64,000 nucleotides of DNA from Zygnema cylindricum (taxonomy: Eukaryota; Streptophyta; Zygnematophyceae; Zygnematales; Zygnemataceae): contig JBBHKE010002292.1 in the NCBI GenBank assembly GCA_037447655.1, forward strand, positions 244,315 to 308,314. Reading direction: 5' to 3'. A model generated the notes under the pieces. It ran no database searches, was not told where the DNA came from, and saw only the letters and a program-made list of their open reading frames with translations. The number at the start of each line of letters is the position of its first letter. Positions within the stretch are counted from its first letter, which is position 1. Positions 35,540-46,611 of the stretch are shown one piece after another. The translations under genes and the position numbers were made by a program.

Positions 35540-38500
35540 ATGGCTTCCGCCAATCCACCTCCAATAGGTTATGGGCCTAGCCATGCCACTTCTAATAGTA
35601 TCCAGAAGTTTGATGGCCAAAACTTTTATGATTGGTCATTTTCAGCCATGCATTTTTTCAAACACGAGAAGATTTGGGACCATTTTATAGGAATTTCAAA
35701 ACCTCCTATCCTTTCCTCTACTGATACACCAGCAGAAAAAGCTACCAAAGAGTTGGCAATAGCTACATGGAAACAAAAGGACGAGGATGCGCACGCTCGT
35801 CTAGTGATGTCACTTACTACCGAGCGCACTCGTCTTATTCGCGGCGCCTCCTCTTCCGCCGAGGCTTGGAGTCGTCTACAAGCAGCTTACATTCAAACCG
35901 GATGGGCCGCTCGCCGAATTCAAAAACGAGCGTTTTTTAACTCCATGAAAAAGCCGTCGGAATCTATGCAGGATTCGATTAGCACAGTCGAATTGTCGGC
36001 CGGAAAATGCACCATGATAGGCGTGCATCTTTCCGACGAGGACCTCTCTTCAACCCTTTTGGGAGGACTCTCTGAAACCTTTTCCCCTTTCATTTCCTCG
36101 TTTGACAATCTAGACCAATCCATTCCCTTTCACTCACTTTGTAGCAAACTTTTGCATGAAGAGACAAAACTTCTCTCTTTTTCTGCTCCAAATCTCTCTA
36201 ATGCAAATGCCTTTATTGCCGAAAATCAAAAGACTAACTCTGGGGGGGTGCAGCGTTTGTTTTGCGCCTACTGCAAAACAAAAGGCCATTCCGTTGAAGA
36301 CTGTCGAAAAATGGCGAGGCGGAAAGCAGCCGAGGCTTCCAATCCCCCTAAACCTGGAGGGAATGCCAACGCTGCCAATGTCAACCCACCAGTTCTTCCC
36401 ACCCCCCCACTCCCTCCACACATTTCTTTCCCTCCAAATTTTCCTTATCCTCACAATTATTCCCCTTCTCCATCACTTCCACAATCTTCTAACGCCGCAA
36501 CGCACTATGCCTCTTCAAACCCCGTTAACCTCCTTTGGTCGACCGCTTTCTCTCCACATTTTCCCTCTAATTATCCCACTCCAGTAGCTTCCCCTTTTGT
36601 CCTCCCTCCCTCACCAGAATTCGGATATGGCAATGTTGCCCATCATATCCCAAATTATGTCACTCCCGATACTCAATTCCCACAAGGGTATGCTTTTCTA
36701 TCTCAAACCCCTGTCGATTGGCTAATAGATAGTGGTGCAAGTCACCACCTTTCACCACGATCTGATTGGTTCACTCACCTTTCTCCTTTATCATCTCCTA
36801 TGCAGATTCGTTTAGGCGACGACCGCATTCTGTTGGCTACTCATTCTGGCAACGTCAACATCCCTAATGTGTCTATTCACATTCGGAACGTACTCTTTGT
36901 TCCTGGTCTAGCTAGGAATTTATTTTCTGTGAAAGTCGCCACTTCTGACGGCTTAATAGCTGAATTTAATAATGATAGAGTAACGTTTTATGATAGAAAA
37001 GACAACAATATTGTAGGTTTTGGAGTAGCAAGAGATTCTATGTACGTCCTACAATCCTATAGTACACCAAAGATATTTGCTTTAAGTGCTAGCGTCAAAA
37101 GTTTTCCACTCTGGCATTTACGATATGGGCATTTAAATAGCGAAAGTTTGAGTACTTTGCCAAATCTTGTAACAGGACTAAATTCATTCTCTAACAAATC
37201 TTTGGATTTTTGTCACGGTTGCGTGCAAGGAAAAATGCCTCGTCACTCATTTCCCACTAGCACTACGGTCATCACTGAACCACTTGCACTTGTACATACG
37301 GACGTGTGTGGACCCATGCGCACGCGTAGCTACAGTGGATCCCTTTATTTTGTCACTTTCATTGACCACGCCACTCGTTTTTCACACGTGTATCCAATCT
37401 GTCATAAATCTGACGCTTTTGCCCGATCTCAAGAATTTAAGGCGTTGGCAGAAAATTTTCACAACAAACGAATCAAGGTCTTGCGGAGTGACAACGGTGG
37501 CGAATTTTTGTCCAACCAATTTTCTGAATTTCTCATGCAACATGGAATCTCACGTCATTTAACGGCGCCTCGGACGCCACAACAAAACGGCATTGCAGAA
37601 AGGTACAATCGAACATTACATGACATGTCACGCTCTATGCTATACTTTGCGAATTTGCCTTATGAATTTTGGGCAGAGGCTGTCGTTTGCGCAAATTACT
37701 CACGCAATCTTTGTCCCACTAACGCTTTACCAAAATCTACTCCAATGGAAGCATGGTCCTCTGTCAAACCAGATATACGTCACCTTAAAATCTTTGGTTG
37801 TGAAGCGTGGTACAAAGACCTCCTCCAATCATACGGCAAATTGGGCGCTCGCGCATTTCGTGGCATTTTCGTTGGGTACGCTCCAAATTCCAAAGCGTAC
37901 CGCATCTGGAGTCCTTCTCAGCATCGCGTCATCACCACCAGAGGAGTAGTTTTCAACGAAACGCCACTCCTCCAAACCTTGTCTCGTATGCCCTTCCCTT
38001 CCCCTCTTCCCCCATTATCTGACTTTCCTTCCCTCACCCTCTATGACCCTCTTCCCCCAAACCTTCCCCTTCACTTTCTTCAGCCATCTAAATTCACCTA
38101 CGTTACACCTTCCCACCCCTCTCCCCTTAATCCTCCCAGTTTTTCCCCCTCATCATCTTCAAGTCTCCCTCCTCCTCCATCTTCTCCCACCCCCCTTGTT
38201 TTCCCGGCTGCTCCCATCACTCCTGCCAGCCACTCAGCTGCCCTTCCTCTTCATCCTGTCACAAATTCTGAAGATAATTCCTCCTCTCCCCCTCTTTTCC
38301 AAGATGATCCTCTTTTTGACAATCTTTCTCCCACAATTTTGTCCCACTCACCTCTTCTTGGGTCTATTGCTCCTCTTGAGCCTTCACTTCCCGATCCTGA
38401 GCCTTCCCCTCTTCCTGACCCCCCCTCTCATTTACCTCCCCAAAACCCCGCACGCTCTAGAATTCCCCCCTCTCGTCTTATTACTTCCATAGGCCACGCC

Positions 38501-39513
38501 TCTCTAGCTTACGCTTACTCGGCTGGGGCCTCTGCCTCTCTTATTTCAGCCCCTCTCTCTCTCAAGGCTGCCCTAAAACGACCTGATGCCTCCCTTTGGA
38601 AAACTGCCGCTGATGCTGAATTCAATGCTTTGCTCTCCAACAAAACATGGAATCTTGTTCCCCTTCCCCCTGAAAGAAAGGCAATCGGTTCGAAATGGGT
38701 CTTCCGTGTAAAACAAAAAGCGGATGGATCCGTGGACAAATACAAAGCTCGCTTGGTGGCGAAGGGCTTTTCCCAAATCGAAGGTATAGATTTCACTGAA
38801 ACCTTTGCTCCTGTTGCCCGGTTGATATCTATCCGCACTTTACTTGCTTTAGCTCCTGAACATGATTTCCATGTTCATCAGATGGATGTTAAGAATGCCT
38901 TCTTAAATGGGATCTTGTCCGAGGACATTTATATGCATCAGCCTGAAAGGATATATTTCCCCTGGATCTGAACATCTGGTTTGCCATCTCATTAAAACGA
39001 TCTATGGTTTAAAGCAATCCCCCCGTGTCTGGAACCATACCATAGATGCCATTATGCGGAAAGAAGGATTTACCCGAATTGATGCCGATTTTAGCATTTA
39101 CTCTCGTGGCTTTGGCACCTCATTAATCATTGTTGCCATCTTTGTTGATGATCTCCTTCTTGTTGGTCCTTCCCTCTCTGAAATCTCCACTGTCAAATCT
39201 CTCCTTCAGTCCCATTTTGACATGGCCGATTTAGGTGAGCTCACTTATTATTTGGGCATCCAAGTTTCTCGTAATCGCTCGACTCGCACCCTCTCTCTCT
39301 CTCAGGAGACCTTTATCTCTGATCTTTTGGAACGCTTTGGCTTGGCAGAGTGCTCCTCCCTTTCCACTCCTTTAGATGCCAATGCCCCTCTCCTCCCTTC
39401 CACTGACTCTCTTCTCTCCCCCTCCCTCTATGCCACTTACCGCTCGATGGTAGGGGCCCTTATGTACGCCATGCACGCCACCCGCCCTGACATTGCCACA
39501 GCTGTCACTAACA
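35540..39513 (+). pseudogene. gag-pol polyprotein of copia A3 (one frameshift, 3' end lost)
   Basis: The frame from ATG 35540 (open from 35435) runs to 38971. Domains in order: gag with FDGQNFYDWSFSAMHF (about 35608); zinc knuckle CAYCKTKGHSVEDC (about 36267); protease DWLIDSGASHHL (about 36717); integrase zinc-binding LWHLRYGHLN...CHGCVQGK (about 37111-37232); and a DDE core with HTDVCGP, RSDNGGEF and TPQQNGIAERYNRTL (about 37297-37620). A GIFVGYAPNSKAYRIW motif and a proline-rich linker (about 37980-38460) follow, then RT with KARLVAKGFSQ, HQMDVKNAFLNG and FVDDLLL. An extra A near 38947 shifts the frame; RT continues in the frame 38907-39569 to MYAMHATRPDIATAVTN. RNase H is absent. No other inactivating change is obvious. 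Confidence 0.92.
35567..35577 (+). promoter_or_regulatory. Primer-binding site of copia A3 (half-tRNA iMet type, translated)
   Basis: GGTTATGGGCC follows the LTR end by a few bases and is complementary to the anticodon arm of initiator tRNA-Met. It is read in the gag frame as G-Y-G-P and is conserved in all three family A copies. Confidence 0.75.
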
Positions 39514-39651
39514 AGTTAGCGTGTTTTTGGAGACGCTTTCGTAAAAGCTACATCGTGAATCGGTGTTAGCGTTACGAAATAATTAGGGTTTGAAAAACAT
39601 TTAGGATTATTAACGTTAATTTGGGATTTTTCAATTTAAAAAAAAAGAAAC
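39514..39651. other. Debris of a TIR element at the copia A3 breakpoint
   Basis: ACATCGTGAATCG near 39550 resembles the outer end of the TA-type MITEs described below, but no partner end is found. The copia homology is broken just before it. Confidence 0.45.
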
Positions 39652-40839
39652 TATAATTTAGGTAATTGCTAATCGCAAAGACATTTTTTGCTGCGCACAG
39701 GTACACCGTGAATCGTTATTAGCCTTATGTACGCTATATCGACACCCTAAAATTTTGACATTGGTACCTTAAATAGAATAAATTACACTATTTAAGGACG
39801 TGGACCATAATCAGCCACGTCTCTTGGCACTAAATTAGAATGGATGACGCTAATTTTTTCTTTACACTAATAATTTATATACGCTAATAACGATTCGCGG
39901 TGTAGTTGTCAAAACCTGTACATTTGAAGTACAGTATAATCAGAAATTACGTACCTTTGAGTTTAGATTTGACGGTCAATCTGTCGAACAACTTTGACTG
40001 GCGAAATATTGTAACGACGGTCAAAAAAGTGTCGCGCTTGCAAACGGCGACCAACATAAAAAAAAAAGCAATTCACACGGCCGGCGCAGGTTTACGGTAA
40101 CAAAACTGCGGCAACCACATGTAAATAAAATGGTTGCGCGCAGGTAGTTTCTCAAATTTTCACACTTCACGTGAGCTCTACTGTGAGAACACATACTAAC
40201 ATTTAACTTAGCCGCAAAAATGGAGTCTAATGGCGAAATGTTACGTTGAACTACCTAACGACGTCATATGTCTAAATTAACTCGCACAAAACGAAATAAA
40301 CTTCGTACATATAAGAAAGCGTACCTGCCTAAAATAATTGATGCAACTAAATGATAAAAAACGGTCGTCACGCGCAACCAAATGAAGCCATACTATTTAC
40401 AAATCAGCATTCTTACATTGACAACTTACTTCACATTAATTCACATTCACGGAAAAAATAAAATGCGCACATAAAAACAAAGTAATGTACGCACTTAAAT
40501 GCCAACACGTGCTCTCACAGTGGAGCTCACGTGAAGTGAGAAACTACCTTCGCGCAACCACTTTAATTACATGTGGTTGCCGCAGTTTTGTTACCGTTAA
40601 CTTGAGCCGGCCGTGTGACTTGTTCTTTTTTTTTATAACGGTAAATGTTCGCAAGCATGACACTTTTTTAACAGTCGTTACAATATTTTGCCAGCCAAAG
40701 TTGTTTGACGGATTGACTGTCAAATCTGAACTCAGACGTACGTAAATTGTACTATTCTGTACTTCAAATGTACAATTTTTGACAACTACCTGCACGCAAC
40801 AAAAATTGTCTCTGCAATTAGAGATTCCCATAATTTATC
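39652..40839. mobile_element. Long-armed foldback element
   Basis: The left arm (39652 to about 40212, including a nested MITE) is the imperfect reverse complement of the right arm (about 40486-40839). The arms are about 350 bp without the MITE, and the loop is about 270 bp. Shared blocks include GTAGTTGTCAAAA, GACGGTCAATC, GGCAACCACATGTAA and CACGTGAGCTC. There is no open frame of interest. The target duplication was not determined. Confidence 0.85.
39704..39902. mobile_element. TA-flanked MITE inside the left foldback arm
   Basis: Its ends CACCGTGAATCGTTATTAG and the complement of CACCGCGAATCGTTATTAG form the TIR, flanked by TA on both sides. The right foldback arm contains the uninterrupted sequence CAGGTAGTTGTC (as complement), giving a within-window empty site and showing duplication of TA. 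Confidence 0.88.
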
Positions 40840-41254
40840 AATAAGGGTGGGGTTCCATTACGACATTCTATAATTGTAAAGGGGACATTACAGAATACTA
40901 AAATATGAACAAAGTTCCATTGCGCAGAGCGTGTAATTCACGTGTTAGCAAAACGGTTGTGCCACGTAACTATAGATTTTATATTGAAAATCATCAATGA
41001 GTTTTACACCGACTAAGAATCTACATTTGTGTACCATGTACATGCGTACCCGGTCATCTTTCACTATAACTTTTGTACTCTTTGTAGACGCGTTGTCAGA
41101 TACCACCTCATTTTTTTAGGGATCCTGTTTTTACGCGTGACTAATGAGAGTTGCCATAGATAGAGTGACAAGTGGGCGCTTACGAAAATAGTGTGACAAA
41201 AGTGCGTTACGAGATTTTGTTTGTATTCTTTGCTCGATTTTTGAATGCGTATAC
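40840..41254. other. No recognised content
   Basis: AT-rich spacer between the foldback element and copia C. No frame or repeat of note. Confidence 0.5.
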
Positions 41255-42259
41255 TGCAATTGTGTGTCCTCCATTGGACTAAAAAATTCAAAAAGCCTCT
41301 AGGTAGTTTTTCACTAACCCACTTTCAACCACAACCACTGCTGCCCAAGCAGACATATTGAAAATTTTACTGCACACCTCTGCAGTCTGGACTCCCTTGA
41401 GTATGTAGCAGAAAGAATCATTGAAAACGGCCAACCACCCGATTAGTTATGAGGTGGCAAAGATGCCAATTTTTACAAACTTTCTAAGAGAGAGGTGACT
41501 ATCTAAAAAATGCTAAGTCCTACTTCCCTCTCACAACCCCTATCTACTACATTACGATCTAATCAAATAACTGTAAAATACAGAAAGGTACTACGACCAA
41601 TGTCCTTTCTGTACCGCCTGTGTATGACAAGGCCATTGAGTGGACGCGTGTCCACACGTTACTCGTCCGTATGTTCTCCAAAATTCATGCGACCAAATAT
41701 TATCTCTCTACGTGGCGCCAGGTCATGCCACGTCCAAAAAACGCCAAATTGACCATTCATATATCTCGACGGGGATATGTGCCGTCGGATAAAATACTGA
41801 CATTAAATGTTAGTCGTCGAAACAAATGTCCGATCCATTTGTTTCTTGCGGAATCTCGTTCACACTACATATTAACTAGTTCAATGTCCTTTCATTCATA
41901 TGTTCGTTAATCGGATGAAAGATCATAACACAATTGAAGTAATTATCACACCCTATGTATTTTAACGAACTTTTACGACAGACTGGTTAGAGCTGACGGC
42001 TACGCCGCGCTTTGCCGGTCAGATGTTCGAGTCCTGCCGGACACAACCTTTTGTTGAGAGTGATTGATGTCACTCTTTAGTCTAGCTTATGGAGCTGAAG
42101 CATCCATGGTTCCACCACTCTCTCTCTCCTTCAATGACTACAACATGTATGGGGGAAAGAGGAAGGAGGTGGAGGCAGACTGCCCGCACTTTTCTTTTTC
42201 TTTTTCTATTAAGCTATTTATACCTAGAAAATACTCCAAAAAATCTAGTGATTTCAACA
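41255..42259 (-). repeat. 3' LTR of copia C
   Basis: Minus-strand start is TGTTGAAA (42259), with a TATAAATAG box (complement about 42214-42222). It contains a tRNA-like segment on the + strand at about 41975-42050. Confidence 0.88.
41975..42050 (+). other. tRNA-like sequence inside the copia C 3' LTR (antisense to the element)
   Basis: ACTGGTTAGAGC resembles a D-arm/A box and GTTCGAGTCC (42025-42034) a B box. The other LTR has the same segment at 47331-47405. No complete cloverleaf with matching acceptor stem is evident, so it is annotated as tRNA-like only. Confidence 0.55.
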
Positions 42260-42279
42260 CTCTATTTATTTTCTAGTCT

Positions 42280-43192
42280 AACTTTAACTTCTCTTTCAAT
42301 CCACATTTTTCCCTACAATATTTTAACTTGGGAGAGGGCACAAGTTTGGTCATCATGTGAGCCAACATTTCTTCATCAAACCTATACACAAGATTCACAA
42401 TTTTATTTTCAACTTTTTCCCTCATGAAGCTCAATCTTATGTCCATATGCTTAGCTTTAAAATGATGTTTTGGATTGGGTGCAATGCCATAGCAGCCTGA
42501 TTATCATAAAATACTTCATGCACTCCCTCGTTCATATACCCCAGTTCTTGCAACAAGGACTAGACCCACATCAACTCTTTTACAGCAGAACAATAGGCCA
42601 TATACTCAACCTCTACAGTAGACTAAGCAACCACCTTTTGTTGCTTGCAGCTCCAACAGCAAGCACCTTCCCCCACATACAACACATACCCAGAAGTGCA
42701 TCTTTTCATAGGTGCATCCCCATAACTGGCATCACTCCAAGTAGTGATATGAGTGTGCTCCCCTCCCAAATGCAACCATAACTCTTTGGTTCTCACCAGA
42801 TATCTAATGACTCTCTTGGCTGCCTCCAATTCTCTCTTTTTACGATCATTAAGACTCCTACTAAGTACTCCAACTGCAGCCGCTATGTCGGGCCTGGTAG
42901 AGTTCATAAAGTATATTAAACTTCTTACAACCTGCTTGTAAGGAATATACTTCATAAACTCTCTCTCTTGTGGACTAATTTGATCATCTAGGATTATCAC
43001 TCCACCTTCTTCACTTTCATCACTTGTTTTCTTCAAGTCCATTCGAGTGGTACAACTATTTGCCTTCTCTATCTTGAATTTCTCAAGCATATTACCTATT
43101 GATTCTTTCTGAGTAAGTGTGATAATCTTATTTCCCCTAACTCTCTCCATTTGGATTCCCAAAATATACCTTGCCTCCTTTAAATCCTTCAT
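42280..43192 (-). pseudogene. RT C-terminus and RNase H of copia C
   Basis: 43192-42623 encodes MKDLKEARYILGIQM (the RT motif after the YVDD region), STRPDIAAAVGVLSR, and RNase H motifs TWSDASYGDAP and SGYVLYVGEGACCW. A frame break near 42620 follows, after which further RNase H sequence continues towards 42300. Confidence 0.85.
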
Positions 43193-43680
43193 GTCAAATC
43201 TACTTCTAAGATCTTTGTTAAATTTTTGATCTTTTCCAAAGACTTAATTAACACCAACAGATCATCCACATAAATTGCAATAAAAGTCACACCATTCTCA
43301 TCTTCAAACATATAGATAGAATGGTCAGAGCTGAACCGGATATATCCATGACTAGTAAGAAACTCATCTAGTTTCTTTTTCCACTGCCGGGAAGCGTGCT
43401 TCGGTCCATATAAAGACTTTTTGAGACTGCGGACCTTGCTGTATACTCTTTCCTCCACGAACCCCTCTGGTTGCCGCATGAATTTTTTTTCTTCTAACTC
43501 ACCATTAAGAAATGCATCCTTAATATCCATCTGGTGTTTTTGCATGTCTTCCGCTGCTGTTAGACTAAGGAGAATCCTTACTGATGGGAACTGAACAACT
43601 GGAGCAAAAGTCTCCTCATAGTCACTCCCCTCTTTTTGGGTGAACCCCTTTGCCACCAACTGAGCCTTATATCTCTCATT
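43189..43680 (-). pseudogene. RT N-terminal half of copia C
   Basis: The frame 43659-43189 shows LVAKGFTQKEGSDYEETFAPV-type RT entry (shortened here), HQMDIKDAFLNGEL, QPEGFVEE, LKKSLYGPKHASRQW and AIYVDDLLVL, the catalytic YVDD box. The overlap of 4 bases with the next frame indicates a frameshift, not a real gene border. Confidence 0.88.
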
Positions 43681-43812
43681 GGTACTTTATGGGTTCAGGT
43701 TTAATTTAAACATCAATTTACAACCAATTTGTTTTCTGTCCGGAGGACAGTCAGCTAGTTCCCAAGTATTTGCTTCCATGATGGAGGCCATTTCATCATT
43801 TATGGCTTTAAT

Positions 43813-44910
43813 CTATTTATCTTTCTCCGGACTGTTCATTGCCTCTGAGTATGAATGAGGCTCATCTGGGTGAGATAGCTTAGTTACCTTGTGAGCGACC
43901 TGTTTCTCTTGTATCCTTTTGTTGCTCCTTCTCCCTCCCTCAAACTCCGAAGCTGGAATGGAGGGAAGTCTTGGATTTGTCCTTACTTTCTCATCCGTTC
44001 CCCTATTCATGGAACCCGATTCCGATTCCTCCTCTTTTGTCTCCTCGAAGTCCATAAGAATATGTGAGGTTTCCGGTGGATCTCTTGTATCTTGGATCTC
44101 CCATGACTCTACAATCACTATGTCACTTATGTCTTTTTTGGAAAAGACGGAGTTCTCCTCACTTTCGAACTCAAATCTGATTCTTATCTTCTTAGTATAT
44201 TTGAATGGGTCAAATAACTTCCCTTCATCCATGACAACTAGGTGTTTGACAAGAATGATATCTTTCTTTGCTAAGTCATACAGTTTATATCCCTTGACAA
44301 CCTCATCATATCCTACAAAGTATCTTGGTTTTCCCTTAGCGTCTAGTCTCCTGTTTTTCCTATCCGTGTCAAGATTGTAAACTTGGCTACCGAATACTTT
44401 AAGGTGAGAGATATCTGCTTTCCTTCCAACCCATCTCTCATAAGGTGTCATTCCTTTTACGGCTGAGGTAAGGACTCTATTCTTTATGTAGTTGGCACAA
44501 TACATGGCTCATGCCCAAAATCTCTTTCCTACATTCTTGTCGACCAACATACTGCATACACTATCTCCTAGTGTTCGGTTCAACCTCTCACCTACCCCAT
44601 TTTGTTCCGAGTTATATGGTATAGTTTCCTGGTGCTGAACTTCCTTATCTCTCTAGCATTCCTCAAACTGATTAGAGGTATATTCCCCCCCATTATCACT
44701 CATTTTTCTTTTAATGGGAGTTCCATGCAGCTTCTCACTCTAGGCTTTATATCTTTTGAAGTGAGTTGGTGTTTTAGACTTTGCTTTTAGGAAGTAGACT
44801 CAAGAGTATCTAGACCAGCCATTGGTTATTGTCAACATAAACCTCTTCCCTCCGACCGAATGTACTTTTGCAGGTCCCCAGATATCTGTGTTGACCAATT
44901 CTAGTACTTT
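43813..44910 (-). pseudogene. Integrase core and C-terminus of copia C
   Basis: 44505-43813 starts MYCANYIKNRVLTSAVKGMTP, the copia integrase region after the DDE core, followed by HLKVFGSQVYNLD, YFVGYDEVVKGYKLYD and an acidic linker. Upstream (44510-44910) the DDE core is present in broken frames on the minus strand (N-E-S-E-Q-N-G-V-G-E-R-L-N-R-T-like). Confidence 0.8.
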
Positions 44911-45052
44911 TTCACCCCTATATGTGGCGGCTTTGGGAAAGGGAAGTTATTGAGCCTTTCCTTGAGCACAACCACTACAATCATCCACCATTTCATTATC
45001 CCCAAACTGAATGCCTTCTACTAAACGAGGCTTCTTCATTTCCCTCAACCTA

Positions 45053-45916
45053 TCAAAATGCACATGCCCCCAACAGCTTATGCCAAATCGTCAACTTTGG
45101 AACACCAACATAGTAAGCATTCTTCTTTTCATTACTAAAGTTAAGCCAAAATATTCCTTGGTTACCCTTATTTGCCGTGAAGTAGACTTCATCCCCATAC
45201 TTAGGTGTAAAGACTCCCTTTCTACTGAAGGTATCAAATTCTTTGTCATCTAACACAGACGTAGAGACAAGATGTTTACTCAGCTGAGGAATGTACAGTA
45301 TATCTGAGAAGGTGAATATATAAGTTTTACCTTCCACTATGACTTTCAGATCAACCGACCCCACTAGATCTGTAGTAACCACTCTCCCATCCCCATACTC
45401 TATCTCTACAGTAGGGATCTGTCTTAGCCTAGTAAAGAGGTGCTTATCACAACACATATGCATAGATGCACCTGAGTCGATGATCCATCCTTCTTGTGGA
45501 GCTTCCTGAATTGCTCCGAGAGCACACTTTTGTCTACAAGGGATCTCCTTCTCCTCCACACTCTTGTCAAAAAGAAGCTCCCCATCCTCCTCCTCAGAGG
45601 ACTCGTCCTCAGTGTCTCTTTTCACTTTTGTGACCACAAGTGCCTTCTTCTTCCCTCCAAAAGTACCCCCTCCACGGTTCTCTTGGAGCCTCAGCTCTGA
45701 CCGCTTGACACAATCCGCTATGAAGTGTCTCAACTTTTTGCAAAAGTGACAAAGACCCTTTGGGGGCCTCGGTCCCCTAGACTGATCTCTTTCTCCTTTG
45801 TACGGTTTCTTTGGATCCTTTCCCCACCGGTTTGCTCCTGAAACTAGAGATTCGATGCTCTTTCCCCCTCTCCTAATCTCAATTGTGTTTTCTTGCACAA
45901 GTATCATTCGGACCAC
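45053..45916 (-). pseudogene. Gag tail, protease and integrase entry of copia C
   Basis: A 287-residue stretch with zinc knuckle CHFCKKLRHFIADC, an acidic segment, aspartic protease GWIIDSGASMHMCCDKHLF, FSDILYIPQLSKHLVS, and the start of the integrase zinc-binding domain (LTIWHKLLGAC). This region is open. Confidence 0.88.
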
Positions 45917-46131
45917 TGTGTTCCACTTTTATGAATTGTCAGTCATATCTTGTACTCGTTACACTATGTTTTCATACTCGTTGGGTTTCTTTATGATGAG
46001 AGTGTTAACTTTCAACTTCATTATACCTGTCTACCCGGCACTCTCCATCTCTATATGCAAACAAGAGATTTCATCATAGTAGTCTAACATCTTTCGCCCT
46101 TTGTAAGTTAAATTTTCTAACTTTTGTTCAG

Positions 46132-46600
46132 CTAACTGGAGCTTCGAATAGTACGTGCTCTATAGATTTCCACCAAACTCACCCACAACTCCCCGGCCTT
46201 GTAAATGTGAAGGTGTGGGGTTGTCAAAGCCTGAGTGAGGTGTCTTAGAATGAAATTTTTGGCAGCCATGTTGATGTCTTCCCACGTTTGGGTATCGTTC
46301 TCCGCGATCTTCACGGCCCCCGCTCCGGGTGCTGTGGTAGTAGAGGCAATAGGAGTAAGAGGCGTCTCTTTCTCTTTCCCTTTTTTAGACACACAGTTGT
46401 CCCCGTCATCTACCTCCTCTGCTGCAGCAAATGTTGTTGTAGAAAACCTTTTTCCACCAAACCGTGGTGGAGTTCTCTGAGGTGGACGTTTCACTTGTCC
46501 ACTAACAATATCCCAGTATCGTTTTTCACACAAAGCCCTATCATCATGGCATCCCAATAGATGAAACCAGATATATTCAAGATGGGCACCCTAGAGGGTG
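46132..46600 (-). pseudogene. Gag N-terminal part of copia C
   Basis: The 46557-46132 frame contains ALCEKRYWDIVSGQ, an inserted Ala/Thr/Pro-rich segment and HLTQALTTPHLHIYKAGELW. Upstream, a frame starting at an ATG inside the primer-binding site (complement of 46607) reads M-G-P-P-S-R-V-P-I-L-N and would join by correcting one base near 46530. Confidence 0.75.
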
Positions 46601-46610
46601 GGCCCATAAC
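46597..46610 (-). promoter_or_regulatory. Primer-binding site of copia C (half-tRNA iMet type)
   Basis: The minus strand reads GTTATGGGCCCACC directly after the LTR terminus. This 14-nt stretch is complementary to the anticodon stem-loop of plant-type initiator tRNA-Met, as in Drosophila copia. Confidence 0.85.
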
Positions 46611-46611
46611 G

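Larger units (their letters stand above)
35121..35563 (+). repeat. 5' LTR of copia A3
   Basis: It starts TGTTACAGG and ends near CACCTCCA; the end is set by comparison with the A1/A2 3' LTRs and is uncertain by a few bases. Contents: five GTCGGTC-type repeats in U3, TATATAAG at 35448-35455, and a gag ATG at 35540 before the LTR end. Confidence 0.8.
35121..39513 (+). mobile_element. Ty1/copia element A3, nearly intact but 3'-truncated
   Basis: 5' LTR 35121-35563, half-tRNA primer-binding site at about 35567, and one long gag-pol frame with a single 1-nt frameshift in RT. The left junction is precise, because the paralog-B-like 3' flank stops at 35120. The end of RT, RNase H and the 3' LTR are missing; after ATAVTN (about 39513) the sequence becomes TIR-element debris. 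It is the best representative of family A here. Confidence 0.92.

Noticed and set aside
36134-38492. Long alternative-frame ORFs overlapping copia A3 gag-pol
   Set aside because: Shadows of the true frame in Pro/Ser-rich low-complexity sequence; the copia domains are all in the main frame.
41975-42050. Possible functional tRNA gene
   Set aside because: A and B boxes are present, but a consistent acceptor stem, T stem and anticodon arm cannot be folded by eye, and the sequence is part of a retrotransposon LTR.
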